From NCBI GenBank assembly GCA_015680685.1, contig MNCI01017913.1, positions 2,342,544 to 2,406,543 of the forward strand: a stretch of DNA of 64,000 bases. Reading direction: 5' to 3'. Numbering within the stretch: position 1 is the first letter of the stretch; each line of letters starts with the position of its first letter. The notes under the pieces were generated by a model, which was not told where the DNA came from, did not search any database, and worked only from the letters and a program-made list of their open reading frames with translations. The translations under genes and the position numbers were made by a program. Origin of the DNA: Gnetum montanum (lineage: Eukaryota; Streptophyta; Gnetopsida; Gnetales; Gnetaceae). This document shows positions 22,655-34,563 of the stretch, piece by piece.

Positions 22655-24480
22655 ATGAAAAGTGATTAATACTCATCTAGATTAGTATGTTTCAAACTTC
22701 ACCTTCATGCTAAACCAGGATGAATAGATGTGGTGGAGGGACATGGAGGGCAACATTGTGTTGCCACTTGATTGATCAATTTCTATGATGCTGCTCCATC
22801 CTCTCATAAAATTAGAGATCTAGGGGCTTAATGTAGGATATGTTGTGTAGGATCATGACTATTTGGATTATCATCCCATTGAGGCACAACAAAGGAAAGA
22901 TAAAAAAAAAGAGGTTTTCTACAAGGTGTTAAAGTGGAAAAGGTTTACAAACCCTTTGTCCCTACTAGGCTAAAAGGAAGGAGATGGATTTAGTCTTTGA
23001 GGGTTCTTAATACACTAATTTTCCTCCCTTCTTCTTTGATGAAGGATGCCCTAACTAGAATTTATAGTCCACTTTAAAAAACCCTAGCTCAAGGAAGAAT
23101 GGGTCCCATGAACATGGAGGATCCAAAGAAAAGAATTAAGGCAGGAACATGGACAAGCATCATGATAAAGATAAACATGGTAAACAAGGCCATGACTAAT
23201 GAAGAGGATGTAGTAGATACCATTCTAGTGCTAGACCTCTTTCCTCTTCACCTTTATCATCCTCACCTTCTTCCTCCTCTAGTTTCAACCAAAGCTACAA
23301 AGGAAAAGACCATGATAAAGGTGACTAGTGAGATAGAGATGATCACAAGTCCCAATAGAATAGTAGAGACCAAGGGCATGGGTAATCAAGGGAGGCCCAC
23401 CACTATGAAAGAAGGAATAGTAGAGGACATCATAGGAATCATGGCCATCATAGTATTTATATCTATGATGAGCCTTTTCTTGTAATTAGAAACATTCTAA
23501 ACATTGCAAAGGTCATGAGAATTCCAACAAGACATGTGAAAGATAGCTAGATCAAACAGTTGGACATGAACAATATCCACAATTGAAGGGGGATATAATT
23601 CTTAGTTCACAAAATAAAATCCAAGCCTTTCATGATGTCAGTGCCTTATAGAACATTAAAAATGAATGTCAAAAGTTGAAGCTATTTCCAAGGACACTCA
23701 TCAAAGAGGCTGAAAATTGGTACTAGTACTTAGAATTAGAATTAATTAGATGATGGAGTACAATGCTTAAACTCTTTAATGACAAGTATCGAACATACTC
23801 TAGAGTGTCTAATCTAAGGAAGTAGATCCAAGAATAGAGATAAGGAATACATGAATCCTTGGATGTGGCCATGGGTAGATATTACTTTCTATTACACAGG
23901 TTTCCAGGCCATGGTTTTTCTTAAAGGAAGTAGCTCCACCATATCATAGATGGGCTCAAAATAGAAACAAGAAGAAATCTTAGGATTTATGCCCAAGGAA
24001 GGGTTTTAGATTTAAGAGCTCATCAAATCGAAAGGCTAATTGTGCAAGTGGTCAAACAAGAGGATGAGTTAAGGAAAATGGAAAGTGCATAGGAGTACAA
24101 CTGGGATCCTTCTGTTTGCAAAAGGAAGGTCTAGTTTTGTCATAATGAGGAGGAAGCATCACTTGATGAACTGGTGCAACATAAGATCTTGCTGATAGAA
24201 AAATATATTTCTAAAATATTAGCCAAGGTATATAAAATGTGAGATTCTTTAGTTGAGAAGTTCCAAACTACCCATAGAATTACAAAAGAGTCCAAAGACC
24301 AAGGTAGTGGTCATGATCGAAGAAGAATGAAGGAAGCTAAATGTGCCCATCAAAGGGGTAAGGGCAGAGTTGATGTATTTGAAGAGGTTGCAGATTATGA
24401 AATAGATGATGATGGTGAGTGTGACATCTACCACTACGAACATCCCAAGGGATGTTGCCTAGTTGTGTTACACTTGTAAA
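22655..24480 (+). pseudogene. E4 gag remnant
   Basis: Gag precursor of E4. A possible start is ATG 22,655. The N-terminal motif WWRDMEGNIVLPLDQSI lies at about 22,730-22,785 and is shared with E2. A serine- and histidine-rich low-complexity region spans 23,090-23,480; the 128-codon open frame there (23,099-23,485) is a shadow, because the Gag frame is shifted against it. The Retrotrans_gag domain (23,560-24,230) has EAENWY near 23,710 and FPGHGFS near 23,910. The acidic tail carries HYEHPKGC near 24,430-24,455, in line with the Cys-His segment of E3 and E5. In 23,560-24,250 I count seven TAG, two TAA and two TGA stops, most where relatives have glutamine. Confidence 0.8.
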
Positions 24481-25039
24481 AATCTGGGGTTTAGGGTTTA
24501 TACGTTAAATCCTAGATTGATGAGAAGGTAAGCACCTAGGAGTTTTCCTTATCCTAAAGGAAACTATAGGCAGTGCTAGCAGCAACAAGCCTATTATCTA
24601 AGTGGAGCACCACCCCAACCTCATGAGTAGTACCAGCACCAATGATTGTGGGGGATGCCACCACCAATGCAAAAATACCCTTATTAGTAGCCAGATCCAT
24701 ATGGATATTATGTTCAGCAATTGATTTCTCTACATGACTCTTCTAGCCATACATCTTTTTAACACCACTACTACCATTCTAAGTATTACAGAGCTCGATC
24801 TCTAAGAAGGGAATCTCAATTTCTGTTTTACCCTCCTCATCCTTTTGCACTTGTACCTCTGCCCTCAACTCATTTGACACTATCTCCATTCATGCAAGGC
24901 AAAATTTTAGCCTAATCATAACAAAGAAACACTAGAAGGGTTGTTAACTTACAGCCAAGTTCCTAGTTGAATGGTTCAAAGAATAAGCCTAAAAAAAGGC
25001 CTTTCTTCCAAACCAATAATTATTCTAAGCCCTCATAGA

Positions 25040-25640
25040 CACCTATGGTTGATGACCCTACTTCTTCTTCATCATCTATGACACCATTCAAGATCCCTTC
25101 AAACCAAAGACCTTCCAGGTTGCATACTATAATGTTGATCCATTTGGTCATTGATGGGATAAAGGTTAGCCACCTTCCTAGGAAAAGATCTAATCATGGG
25201 AGTCCTTTAATATACTTGCAAATCATTGGGAATGAGTCATGAAAAGCTCTTCTAGACTCAAGTTTTAGTGTGAATTTTATTTTCTATGAAATGTATAAAG
25301 CTTGGAACTTGCCTTCTTTCAAGAAAAGTAGCATTTGTCTTGAGTTGGTAGATTAGTCCATCACCATTCCCGTGGGATTGGTGAAGGACATTGTGACCAC
25401 TGTCTATGGGTGGTCATATCCTACTAATCTCCTAGTGATCATAGTTAATAATTGCAAGGTATTGACTAAATACAATAGATGCATGGCTAGGAATCAGAGA
25501 CATCATCTTTGCAAGTAAAATGATTTTGAAAAAATTGAGAAGAAGTGCATTCCATGCATTGCGTATAGTAACACAAGGTGCCACTGCATGTAGAAGTTAT
25601 TGTCAGTGAATAGTATAATAATCACAACATGCAGGTAGTT
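25040..25640 (+). pseudogene. E4 aspartic protease remnant
   Basis: Protease of E4. The upstream conserved segment HTIMLIHLVIDGIKVSH within 25,045-25,242 corresponds to IIMLTHTIFDWIKVK of E2. The active-site region reads LLDSSFSVNFIFYEMY near 25,255-25,295. DSS stands in place of DSG/DTG, so the catalytic loop is altered. AWNLPSFKK follows. The C-terminal GRPWL-like motif is not clear. One or two TAG stops. Confidence 0.75.
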
Positions 25641-25679
25641 TGTAGATGTGTTTCAAATTCAAAGATGGCTATACATAGT

Positions 25680-28600
25680 ATCCACAAAATAAGAGGGCAT
25701 CCAATGGTTGATAGTTAAACATGAAAGTAGCTCAACTCTATGCATAGAACAAATTGAGAGCCTTACAAGTGCCTACATCAAAGGCATGGATGAGATGGAG
25801 TGCATCCATTGCAAATTCTATGATGAACTTGATGACACCAATTAGGGAGAGTTGGATATCCTTGAAAGTTTTAAATAGGAGCCCCTTGAGTTAAAAACTT
25901 TGCCATTCAAAATGGAATGTGCTTTTCTAAAAAATGGCATATCAATTATTATCAATGTCAACATTTCGCCTACATAGAAAAAGAAGCTATTGGAGGTGCT
26001 CAATGAATGGCCAACAGTCTTTGCTTGGTCATATCCTAAATTCATTATAATTGATCCTAGGATAAGTCAAAATCACATGTACATGGATCATTCTATTAAA
26101 CCAAATAGGTAGCTACAATGGTGTTTGAACCTAAAATTGAATCAAATCATGAAGGAAGAGATTGAACAGCTCCTTAAGGTGGGATTCATCTATTACACTA
26201 CAAATAGCAATTGGGTTATCACACTTGTGATAGTTCCAAAGAAAGGTGGCAAATGGAGGGTTTACATCAACTTCAGGCTATTGAATATGAAAACACATAA
26301 GGATTACTTTCCATTGAAATTTGTGGACCAAGTATTGGACACCATTTCTAGGCATTGCTTCTATATTTTCCTGGATGGTTATAGTGGCTATAGCCAAATC
26401 TATATAGCTCTAGAGGAGTAGGCCAAAACCACATTCAAAAGTTCCTAGGGAACTTTCACATATAAAAAGATGTTTTCTGGCTTAGGTAACGTCCCTATCA
26501 CATTCCAACGCCTCATCTTGAGCATTTTCCAATAGCAAATTAGTAGCAAGGTGGAAGTCTTCATGGATGACTTCTCCACCTACGGGGCTACATTTGAGCA
26601 AGCTCTAGACCATCTTGAGCAAGTGCTAGAAAGATGTGTGAAGATAAACCTTAGGTTCAACTAGCAAAAAATTCACCTAATGGTCCAAAAAGACATTGTG
26701 TTAGGGCACAAGATTTCAAAGAAAGAGATCAAGGTGGATCTTAAGAAAATAAGGATCATCCAGGGAATGACCCAACAACTTGAAATAGTTAAAGATGTGA
26801 GGTCATTACTTGGCCATAGTAGCTACTACTAAAGCTTCATTAAGAATTTCTCTAAGATCACCAAACTATTGGTGGAGTTGACAAAGAAGGATGCTCTTTT
26901 CATCTAGACCAAGGAACGTGAATGTGCATTCTAGCAACCCAAGCAAAAGCTTATAGAAATTCCAATTCAATGAGCTCTTGATTGGTCCAAACCCTTTCAC
27001 ATCATGATGGACACATCCAATTATGCCTTGGAAGGTGTGGTCATGTAGTTGGATGATCAAATACATTCTTACTATATTCACTGCATAAGTAGAAGCATTG
27101 TGGATGCGTATATAAACTACAGCATAACAGAGAAAGAATTGATAGTAGTGGTATTTTCCTTTGAAAAATTTAGGCATTATGTGCTTGGGTACAAGATGTT
27201 TATGCACATGAATCATAATGAAATTTTTTTTTTAATAAATAAGCCAATGGTAAGCCCTCATGTTATATGATGGTTGGTGATCCTGTAGGAACTCAATCTC
27301 ACTATGGTAGATGGAAAGGGAACTGAAAACATGGTTGTTGACCACTTGTCTTAGTTGATATGGAATAACAAAGAGGAGGAGAACTCACTTATAGATCAGT
27401 TTCTTAATGAAATCCTCTTTTCTGAGACTATAATCAAACAAGTGGTCTTTAAACCTAACTAGTATGATGGCATTCTTACCTATCTTCTTACTCAAGAGAT
27501 GTCACAGGAGTGAGGTAGTAGGAAGAAATAACAGTTTCTTTACTAGGAAAAATGCTTCATGAAAATCAATAGATACCTTTACAAGGTTTTCACCAATGGC
27601 TTAGTTTGATGGTGTGTACCTAATGCTGAGCAACTCCATGTGCTCCAAGATGCTCATGAGGGCCCTTGTGGGGGCCACTATGCTACGAGGTGCATAACCA
27701 TTAAGAACCTCAAGGTAGGATATTATTGGCCAACAATGTTTAGGGATGTTTAGCACTTTGTTTGCTCTTGTGGATGCTACCAACATGATGGTGGAATGAC
27801 TGCTCATATGGAGGAACCTTAGTAATGGATTCAACCATGAAGACCTTCAATAATTAGGGCATTGACTTCATGGGTTCCATCACTCCCATGTCGAATGGAA
27901 AGGTGTACATCATAGTCACTATTGACTATTATATGAAATGGATGAATGCTATAGTTGTCACTGATTGCACATCTTCTATGACTATTCAATTTGTATAACA
28001 ATATGTTGTAAACAAGTTTGGGATGCCACCTACACTTATTTAAGATAACAAAACTCATGTCATAGGGAGTACCTTTTGGAAGCTCATGCAATGCTTGAGG
28101 GTTGAACATAAATTAACAACACCCTACCACCCCTAAGTCAATGGTCAAGTAGAAGTTACAAATAAGGAAATAACAAAAATACTAACTTGAACCATTAGTA
28201 AATATAGAAGGGACTAGAGCATAAAACTAAATGACTTCCTTTGGGCCTATTGCTCTACTTGGAAATTTCCTATTGGCTACTCTTCCTAGTAGCTTGTGTA
28301 TAGGAAACTACCAATACTTCCAATCCAAATGAAGCTCTATACACTATCAACAACCTATGACCTTGACCTTGACCTACGCCTAGTACAAAAATAAAGATTA
28401 ATGAACCTCAACTTACTCAACAAGAATTGATTGGTGGCCCTATCATCTAACAAAGTGCACAAGGCATTCAATAAGCAATGACATGACCTTAGAATTAGGA
28501 AAGTGAAATTTCAATTGAGAGATAGGATCCTATACTAGAATCCCATGCACATATCACAAAGAACTAAGTTTCAAATATTGTGGGAGGGGCCTTACATTAT

Positions 28601-28740
28601 CTACCAAACCTTTCCTTCTAGGGCCATGTTAATATACAAACCTGAAAGCCCAAACAAAAAGTTACTGGTCAAAATGCAACAACGTAAACCTTTTCATGAA
28701 CCTAAGAGAGCCAATGGCCAAAACAATTCAATGAATTGAC
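25680..28740 (+). pseudogene. E4 pol: reverse transcriptase, RNase H and integrase
   Basis: RT copies the element RNA, RNase H removes it, and integrase inserts the DNA. The frame can be followed with one probable 1-base deletion near 27,838. The linker (25,740-26,120) is followed by RT at 26,125-26,880, with FLDGYSGY near 26,371 and the catalytic VFMDDF at 26,557-26,574. RNase H spans about 26,990-27,360. Integrase has the H2C2 zinc motif (HEGPCGGH near 27,655, then CSCGC), catalytic D at 27,864 (GIDFMGS), D at 28,044 (QDNKTH after read-through of a stop) and E at 28,152 (GQVEV), then a C-terminal domain ending at TGA 28,738. I count about 18 TAG, 7 TAA and 7 TGA in frame from 26,419. Catalytic residues of RT and integrase are still present. 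Confidence 0.92.
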
Positions 28741-30675
28741 ATGCATCCTTAATTTTTTGGATCTCCTCCTTCCAACTCAGTCATGGGAGAGATGGCCATC
28801 TATGCTAACCAATTAAAGTGGCTTCTTAGTTTTTCACTTATTTTTTTCATCATTTTTAGTATATTTTTCTCTTTTTTAAATATTTTACACTTTCTTCTAT
28901 ATTTTAGTTTATTTAGTTTGAATTATTTTATGCTTTTCTTATGTTTTTTTTCTTTATCATTGTCAAGAGTAAGTACAATTGCAACTATCAATTGATGGTG
29001 GTTTGTATTATAATGTTATTTAATTGCTATTATCTAGATTCTATCTTTGAATTTTGGTGTTGATAGCTAAGACATGGCTTTTTCTCATGATAATAGAAAA
29101 TAAGTCCATGTCATCCACCCATCCACAAAATTCTATGGTGTTCCCTTGTTTTGGAAATGTGCAGTCCCTTCTTAAATAAAACTTTAAAAGAACTTGTGAC
29201 CTTGATAATTTCCAAAATTGGGAAGGAATAAATGATTTGATGATCTTTGTGCTTGTCTATCCTCTTGGGTGCATGAATTTTTTCATGGATTTTTCACCAT
29301 TTTATTGTTGACTAATAACAGGAAGCTAAGTCTCTACATGGTATGGTTCCCATCCAAAAATCCAAAAAAAAAAACAAGAATGAAAATTCAAAGCACACCC
29401 CTCAGACAAAATAATAGGCTACAAGCACTAGTTATGGGAATAGAAAGACATGTTACCCATGCCTAAAAGTGCCCTCTAACTAAGGCCAATCTCAATTCTT
29501 GATTCTCTTTTCTTCTCTTTTAGGAATGGTGATTGATCTATGGGGATGCTCTTGTGCCTTGAGGAGGTGGACTTATCTTAGAGTGTTGATGCGAAGTCAC
29601 TAAAAGTGTTTGGTTTTAATTCAAAGTAAGGATGGATGTTATTGGATTATATTGAAAACAAAAATCCAAAAGGGATTTTATGTAACCACAATATAGGACT
29701 CCATTCCACTCTCCACCTTATCCATCTATGCTTTCCATATGTCACCTCACTACCTCTTTTTGCATTTTGTTCAATGTCTTAGTTTAATGCATTGAAGTTC
29801 TTAGATAGTTTCTTTGGTGATGTGGTCCTTAACTAACCATAACCATTAGTTACCCATGGGGCCCATGAACTCCTTGATTTGAGGGAATGTAAGGGCATTA
29901 AGGGCATAAGATTTCCATTTGGAAGATCCACTTACATACCCCTTGGTTCAGCTAGTTAACTTCCTCATTCCTTAGGTATTTTTGTATTCAAATCTTTTAT
30001 GCTCCACGTCAATTATGTCAAGTTATGTGCTTCTTCACGGCATTTTTCCATCATTCTCCCAGTTAAATCTCCTCTTTTGTAAAATATCTATCCCTCTTCA
30101 TGCATTTCATCATGTTCTAGGATTCTTGGGCTTCCTTTGGACTCCAATTTTGTGTTAAAATGTTTTGTTTTACATTTATTTTTAATGATGAAAATTGTGT
30201 GTATCAGTTGCATTGACATAGGGAAAAGATTCTATAAATACTGTCCAAAACTTAGCAAATTTGTATAATTTTCTCTCAAATGTGGAAGGAGTTGCTACAA
30301 TTTTTGAGCCTAGAATCTTCTAGAGTTCATAACTTTCAAACTGCTTGTTTGATTAACCTTGTTTTTCATTTTTGCAACCACTAGAGGTGAGTTGTAAATC
30401 GTGGGGACCACAAACCTTAAGTTTTTTATGCAAAAGTTTTGAATTTTTTCTAACTCTCACAAGGTTTAACTAATAAAATAATATTAAAATCACTAATTTA
30501 AAAAAGTTAAACCTTTCAAATGAACTTTGGTAGACATTAAAATGAAATAATATTGAAATAATCAAACCTACCATGATCACAACTTAGCCAAGTTAACTAA
30601 TTCAAGGAGATAAGGTATTCAAGTATTCTAAGGTTACATAGCAAATGCTAATCCTTAATCATGTTGTGATTATAG
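28741..30675 (+). other. Spacer between integrase and ORF3 of E4, no gene recognised
   Basis: About 1.9 kb of AT-rich sequence. It contains a T-rich stretch at 28,830-28,960 encoding only phenylalanine- and leucine-rich short frames, and nothing recognisable after that. It does not match the spacer shared by E3 and E5. Plant elements of this type often carry a promoter or splice acceptor here for ORF3, but I see no decisive signal. Confidence 0.4.
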
Positions 30676-33190
30676 ATGGAACCAAGACCTAAGCGTCTAT
30701 AAGAAGGAGAACCATCCTAACCAAGGAACAAGTAGTTCAGAATTGGAAGGAACCAATAGTAAGAACGACCCTAGGAGCAAGTAGCTAAAACTCATGCAAT
30801 AGGACCTCTTTGGGAGGTGCCCAAAGTGGAATCTATTCATTAGATTACCCAAGATAACAGATAGCAATCCCATTGGGATGAGGCATCAGGACCAAGGCCA
30901 AGCCTTGAGGTCACTTTTATGGATGTCTACCTTAAGAAAATTTAGTCTATGGAAATTCAACATTTGGTTCTCTAAGAGCTAAACTTTGGAACCTTCTTAG
31001 ACTTTACCATAGAAGATATTAGAACTCAAATGTAGAGCTTTTTGATGTGGCCCATCATCAATTCCAACGAGAAGTGGTACATGAAATAGACATATCTCTT
31101 TTAGAACAACATGCATCTAGATGCCACTATGAAGATTCAAGGCATTAGTGTGTCCTACTTGGTGGAGGCCATTTCTTAGGCCCTTAGTTTACTTGAAATT
31201 GGAACCAATCTGGTAGAGATCTCAATGCAAGAGCACCCAGAGGTGAAAAGGAAGTGGATCTAGCAGTGCTATGGAGTTCACCACAAGGAGTATGGTGTAC
31301 TTGCAATGGTAAAACATGCCTATTTCAAGATAGTAGCCTACAATCTTAATTTGTCGATGAGGCCAAGCAACATGATAGACTTTTCTACCTATGCATGCAC
31401 TACTTTTAGCAAGAAATTCTCTATAAACCTCCCATGACTAATCTATATGGAGATAGAGAAGTGCTTTAAGGAGAACGAGCATGGGGGGAAGGCACTTCCC
31501 TCTTTGTGCCTAATCCAAAAACTATGCAAAAGGAGAGAAATAACCTACTATTCCAATGACACACTCAAACATGCTCCTATCACCTATTGGGTGGAGATGA
31601 TGAAAGACAAGGCCCTTGCAACAATGAAAGAAGAGGAATAGGCACCATCACCACCCACTCATGAAAGAACATCAGAGGCTCATGCTACTATGGAGCACAT
31701 GTAGAAGCTCCATAAGCAGCTCTTATAGCAATAGCAAGCTTTTCCAAGTGGTGACTCGTCTATCTACTAACTAGTCCTCAATCACTTAAACGAGGTAACT
31801 CATAGTATAAGCTAGTTGGAGGACATGGAACTATCTTTCTCTACTCAAAGAATGCAAGCACGTACATGCTTGAATCCTAGTGTTTGAGAGGTAATGGTGT
31901 CCATTCCAGGATAGTAGGAATTTCTAGAAATCTCTAGAAACACCGCTACCTTCTTGGTACACTTAGAGAAAGGTGATGGAGCAACTATCTTGATGATGCA
32001 ACACCATGAGTAGGAAATGGAAGCCAAGGTGATGGCTAATCAAGTGGACAAAGTCCTCAATGTTCCTATGATGTATGTGCTAGATAGTGCTATACTCAGA
32101 TATGTGCAAACATCTACAAGAGCATCAAGTGGAAGATTCAATGTTCCAACATGAGGAGTTGTTGGAACAACTCGTGGGAATCCAACAATCAATTCTAGAG
32201 GTCTTTGACCTTTTGGATGACATCACTACTACCCAGTCAACATTGTTGGAGGCAAAGGGAAAGTACCTCATTGCCAATGCCTAGCCTAAAGTAGCCATAG
32301 AGCAAAATTGACACTTGGTTGATGAAGTTGTAGAGTTAAGTGCTTACCCCTCTGATCCCACTATACTCAACTAGGCTATAACTAGGGATGAATATTTTTA
32401 GCAACTTTAGTCTAAAGTTCAAGATGTTGAGTATGCTAAGGATTTTTTAATCTTTAATTAGTCCTTTGTAGATGCCACTATCTACAACATTCAAAAGGAC
32501 TTGTAAGAGGTTTTTTAGGAGTATGTCATTTTGACCAAGAACAATCATCACTTGCAAAATGTTGAGCTCTAGAAAGAGTATATGGTTGAATATATGAAAC
32601 AATAGTAGGAGCAACTTGCCAAGTTGACCATGGATTTGAGGAGGCTAGTAGAAAAAAAATATAATCTCTTGATGGAGGAGGTCTATGCCTTGTGCCAATC
32701 ACTACCTAAAAAAATGAGGCCCTTAAGTCTAAAAGGGTCAAAAACCATTATAGGGACTAGGTTAGCTTGTAGAAAGAAATTCAACTAATGAAGGAAAAGG
32801 TTAATGAGGCCCTCCAAAAGCTTCATGAATGAGGTGATGTGTGGTAGTCCATCTTTGATGGGCTGAACACATATAATAAAGCAAAAATCTACCTCAAGGA
32901 GCTATAGACTGAGTTGATGACTAAACACATGGAGCTTGCCAACCTTCAATACACAAACTTGGTAATGTTGATTACTAGAAGACCATGGTTAGATTTGAAA
33001 AAGTGGGTGGCCAACTAATACTTTTTGTATGAGGCCAAGTTCAAGCATCACAAGGAGAACAAGAAAATGCTAGAAATGAAAAATGCTAAACTTAAAGTTG
33101 TCAAAGCATGCTTCACTGATTAGAGATCAATAGTTAAGAACATGGCCCACGTAATGAATGATAACAAGAACTACAAAATTATATCAATAC
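30676..33190 (+). pseudogene. E4 ORF3: long extra protein downstream of integrase
   Basis: Starts at ATG 30,676 (MEPRPKRL) and can be followed for about 830 codons, with mostly TAG stops at glutamine positions. The N-terminal half has LNFGTFLDFTIEDIRTQM (about 30,980), ISVSYLVEAIS (about 31,150) and SLCLIQKLCKRREITYYS within the open piece 31,447-31,641. The C-terminal half is rich in glutamine, glutamate and lysine and looks coiled-coil (about 32,090-33,120), after the conserved ISRNTATFLV (about 31,930). Homologues are ORF3 of E3 and E5. The overall look suggests the 'putative plant transposon protein' domain family found in Athila-like elements; that is a tentative match by eye. The role is unknown; an envelope role is not supported by any visible signal peptide or membrane anchor. 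Confidence 0.7.
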
Positions 33191-33711
33191 ATTTTATGTT
33201 TAAAAAAATAATTTATATCTTGGTTTATTAATGTGAAGGAGTTATTACTTGCAATGCCCCTTCCATGGAATATTCTTGTACCAAACCACATTAGTGATGT
33301 CATGTGGACAATGTGCAATCAATGGAGTAAGTAGGATAAAATGAAAGCACTGTGAGATGGTTTTTGTCTTCCATTAGCAGTCACAGTTGTAGTCAGACAA
33401 TCACAACCATAGCTTAACCATAATAGCCACATGCACCAAAGGCAAGAGAAGCTTCTTCAGCATCTTAAGAGCCTCCATCACCTATAACCTTTTGATTTTC
33501 TTTCTCATCCTCAAGTTGGTAGAGGAGTTGTGCTAGAATTTTTTGTCTTGGTATTCAATTTGTTTTTCATGAATATGATTTTTTTGTAAAAATTATAAAT
33601 CCATACACTTGGGAAATTAGTATTAGTTAGAGTTAGTTTGTATATTATTAAGTTATTTAATAATCCCATACCTTTCCAAAATTTTATCAAGAATTTTCTC
33701 CTTCTATTGTA

Positions 33712-33747
33712 CACTTGAAGATGAGTTTTCTTTCAGTCACAAAGGTA
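33712..33747 (+). other. E4 polypurine tract region with LEDEF-coding tail
   Basis: TTGAAGATGAGTTTTCTTTC encodes LEDEFSF and leads into CACAAAGGTA directly before the 3' LTR. The last purines are the likely plus-strand primer. The same coding tail precedes the 3' LTRs of E3 and E5. Confidence 0.6.
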
Positions 33748-34558
33748 TGATGATTCATCATTGTTTATCTACATTGATGCAACTCCATGAATACAATTCC
33801 ATTAATGCAATTGTGTCAATGCATACGGGTCGACATAGTATTATGTTTTACCTATATAAGTATGTGCATGAGCTACATTTATGGCATCCAATAATTAGTA
33901 GCTAGCTAAACTCTTTCACTTTTATCTTTCCAAAATTAGAATATTTTCTAAGTGCCCATAGTAGAATTTAAGAAGTGTATGGATCTAATGTACCTGAGCA
34001 CCTTAGTGTGAACAACTATAAAGATGAGCTTTCTTGATGAACCTTGCAACACTTGGACTTACCTTAGTATTTACTTTATGCATTTATTATTCATACGATT
34101 TATTTTAATGCTTTTAAGTAATTAAAATATATAATTAATTAACACACATAAGTATGACCACTTCCAACATATGATAACACTTGGTAATCCTAGTAGTGTT
34201 TAATGATTGGTAACCCAATAGCTTTGTAATGTGTTTAGGATGTGTACAGAAAGTGGGAATGGATGCTTATGTTAAGATTAGTTAGTTATTAAATTAGTTA
34301 AATGTTTAATTACTTTATCTTCATCACTTAGGTGAATTAATGAAAAACACAAAATGATAAAAATCATGTGCCTCGGTTGCAATTAAACAGACCTTTGCAC
34401 TTCAAAAGTGAAATTGAGAAGAAAACAATCATGTCCATTAGATTCACTACCTAGAATCAATGTACTTAGAGAGTTAAAGTCTATAAAATTCAATTGGGTT
34501 GCTTAGTAAATGCTAGTGATTCGTATGGTTGGGCATAGGAACTACTCATTGCTCGTCA
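33748..34558 (+). repeat. E4 3' LTR (811 bp)
   Basis: Begins TGATGATTCATCATTG, ends GCTCGTCA. Same order of blocks as the 5' LTR, including TATATAAG at 33,853-33,860. Confidence 0.9.
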
Positions 34559-34563
34559 CCAAA
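34559..34563. repeat. Right target-site duplication of E4
   Basis: CCAAA, identical to 21,595-21,599, confirming both ends of E4. Confidence 0.85.

Larger units (their letters stand above)
21600..34558 (+). mobile_element. E4: full-structure Ty3/gypsy element with ORF3 (Athila/Tat-like)
   Basis: A 12,959-bp element with both LTRs, a perfect CCAAA target duplication, a tRNA-Asp-like primer site, gag, protease, RT, RNase H, integrase, a long additional ORF3 and a PPT. The long Gag, the Asp primer and a large third ORF downstream of integrase are features of the non-chromovirus Athila/Tat branch of plant Ty3/gypsy. It is inactive: about 32 in-frame stops can be counted in the RT-to-integrase part alone. 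It is inserted into E3, so it is younger than E3. It is the only copy in the window that shows the complete gene order of this superfamily. Confidence 0.9.

Noticed and set aside
23099-23485. 128-codon open frame as a real gene
   Set aside because: It is a shifted frame over the low-complexity part of the E4 Gag; the homologous Gag frame gives a serine- and histidine-rich stretch in line with E2 and E3.
26125-28740. Alternative genetic code in which TAG means glutamine
   Set aside because: Reading TAG as glutamine restores long protein stretches, but TAA and TGA stops and at least one frame shift are also present and LTR copies have diverged, so ordinary decay with CHG deamination explains it better.
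30676-33190. Envelope glycoprotein in E4 ORF3
   Set aside because: No signal peptide, transmembrane segment or cysteine pattern is visible; the protein looks hydrophilic and coiled-coil-like.
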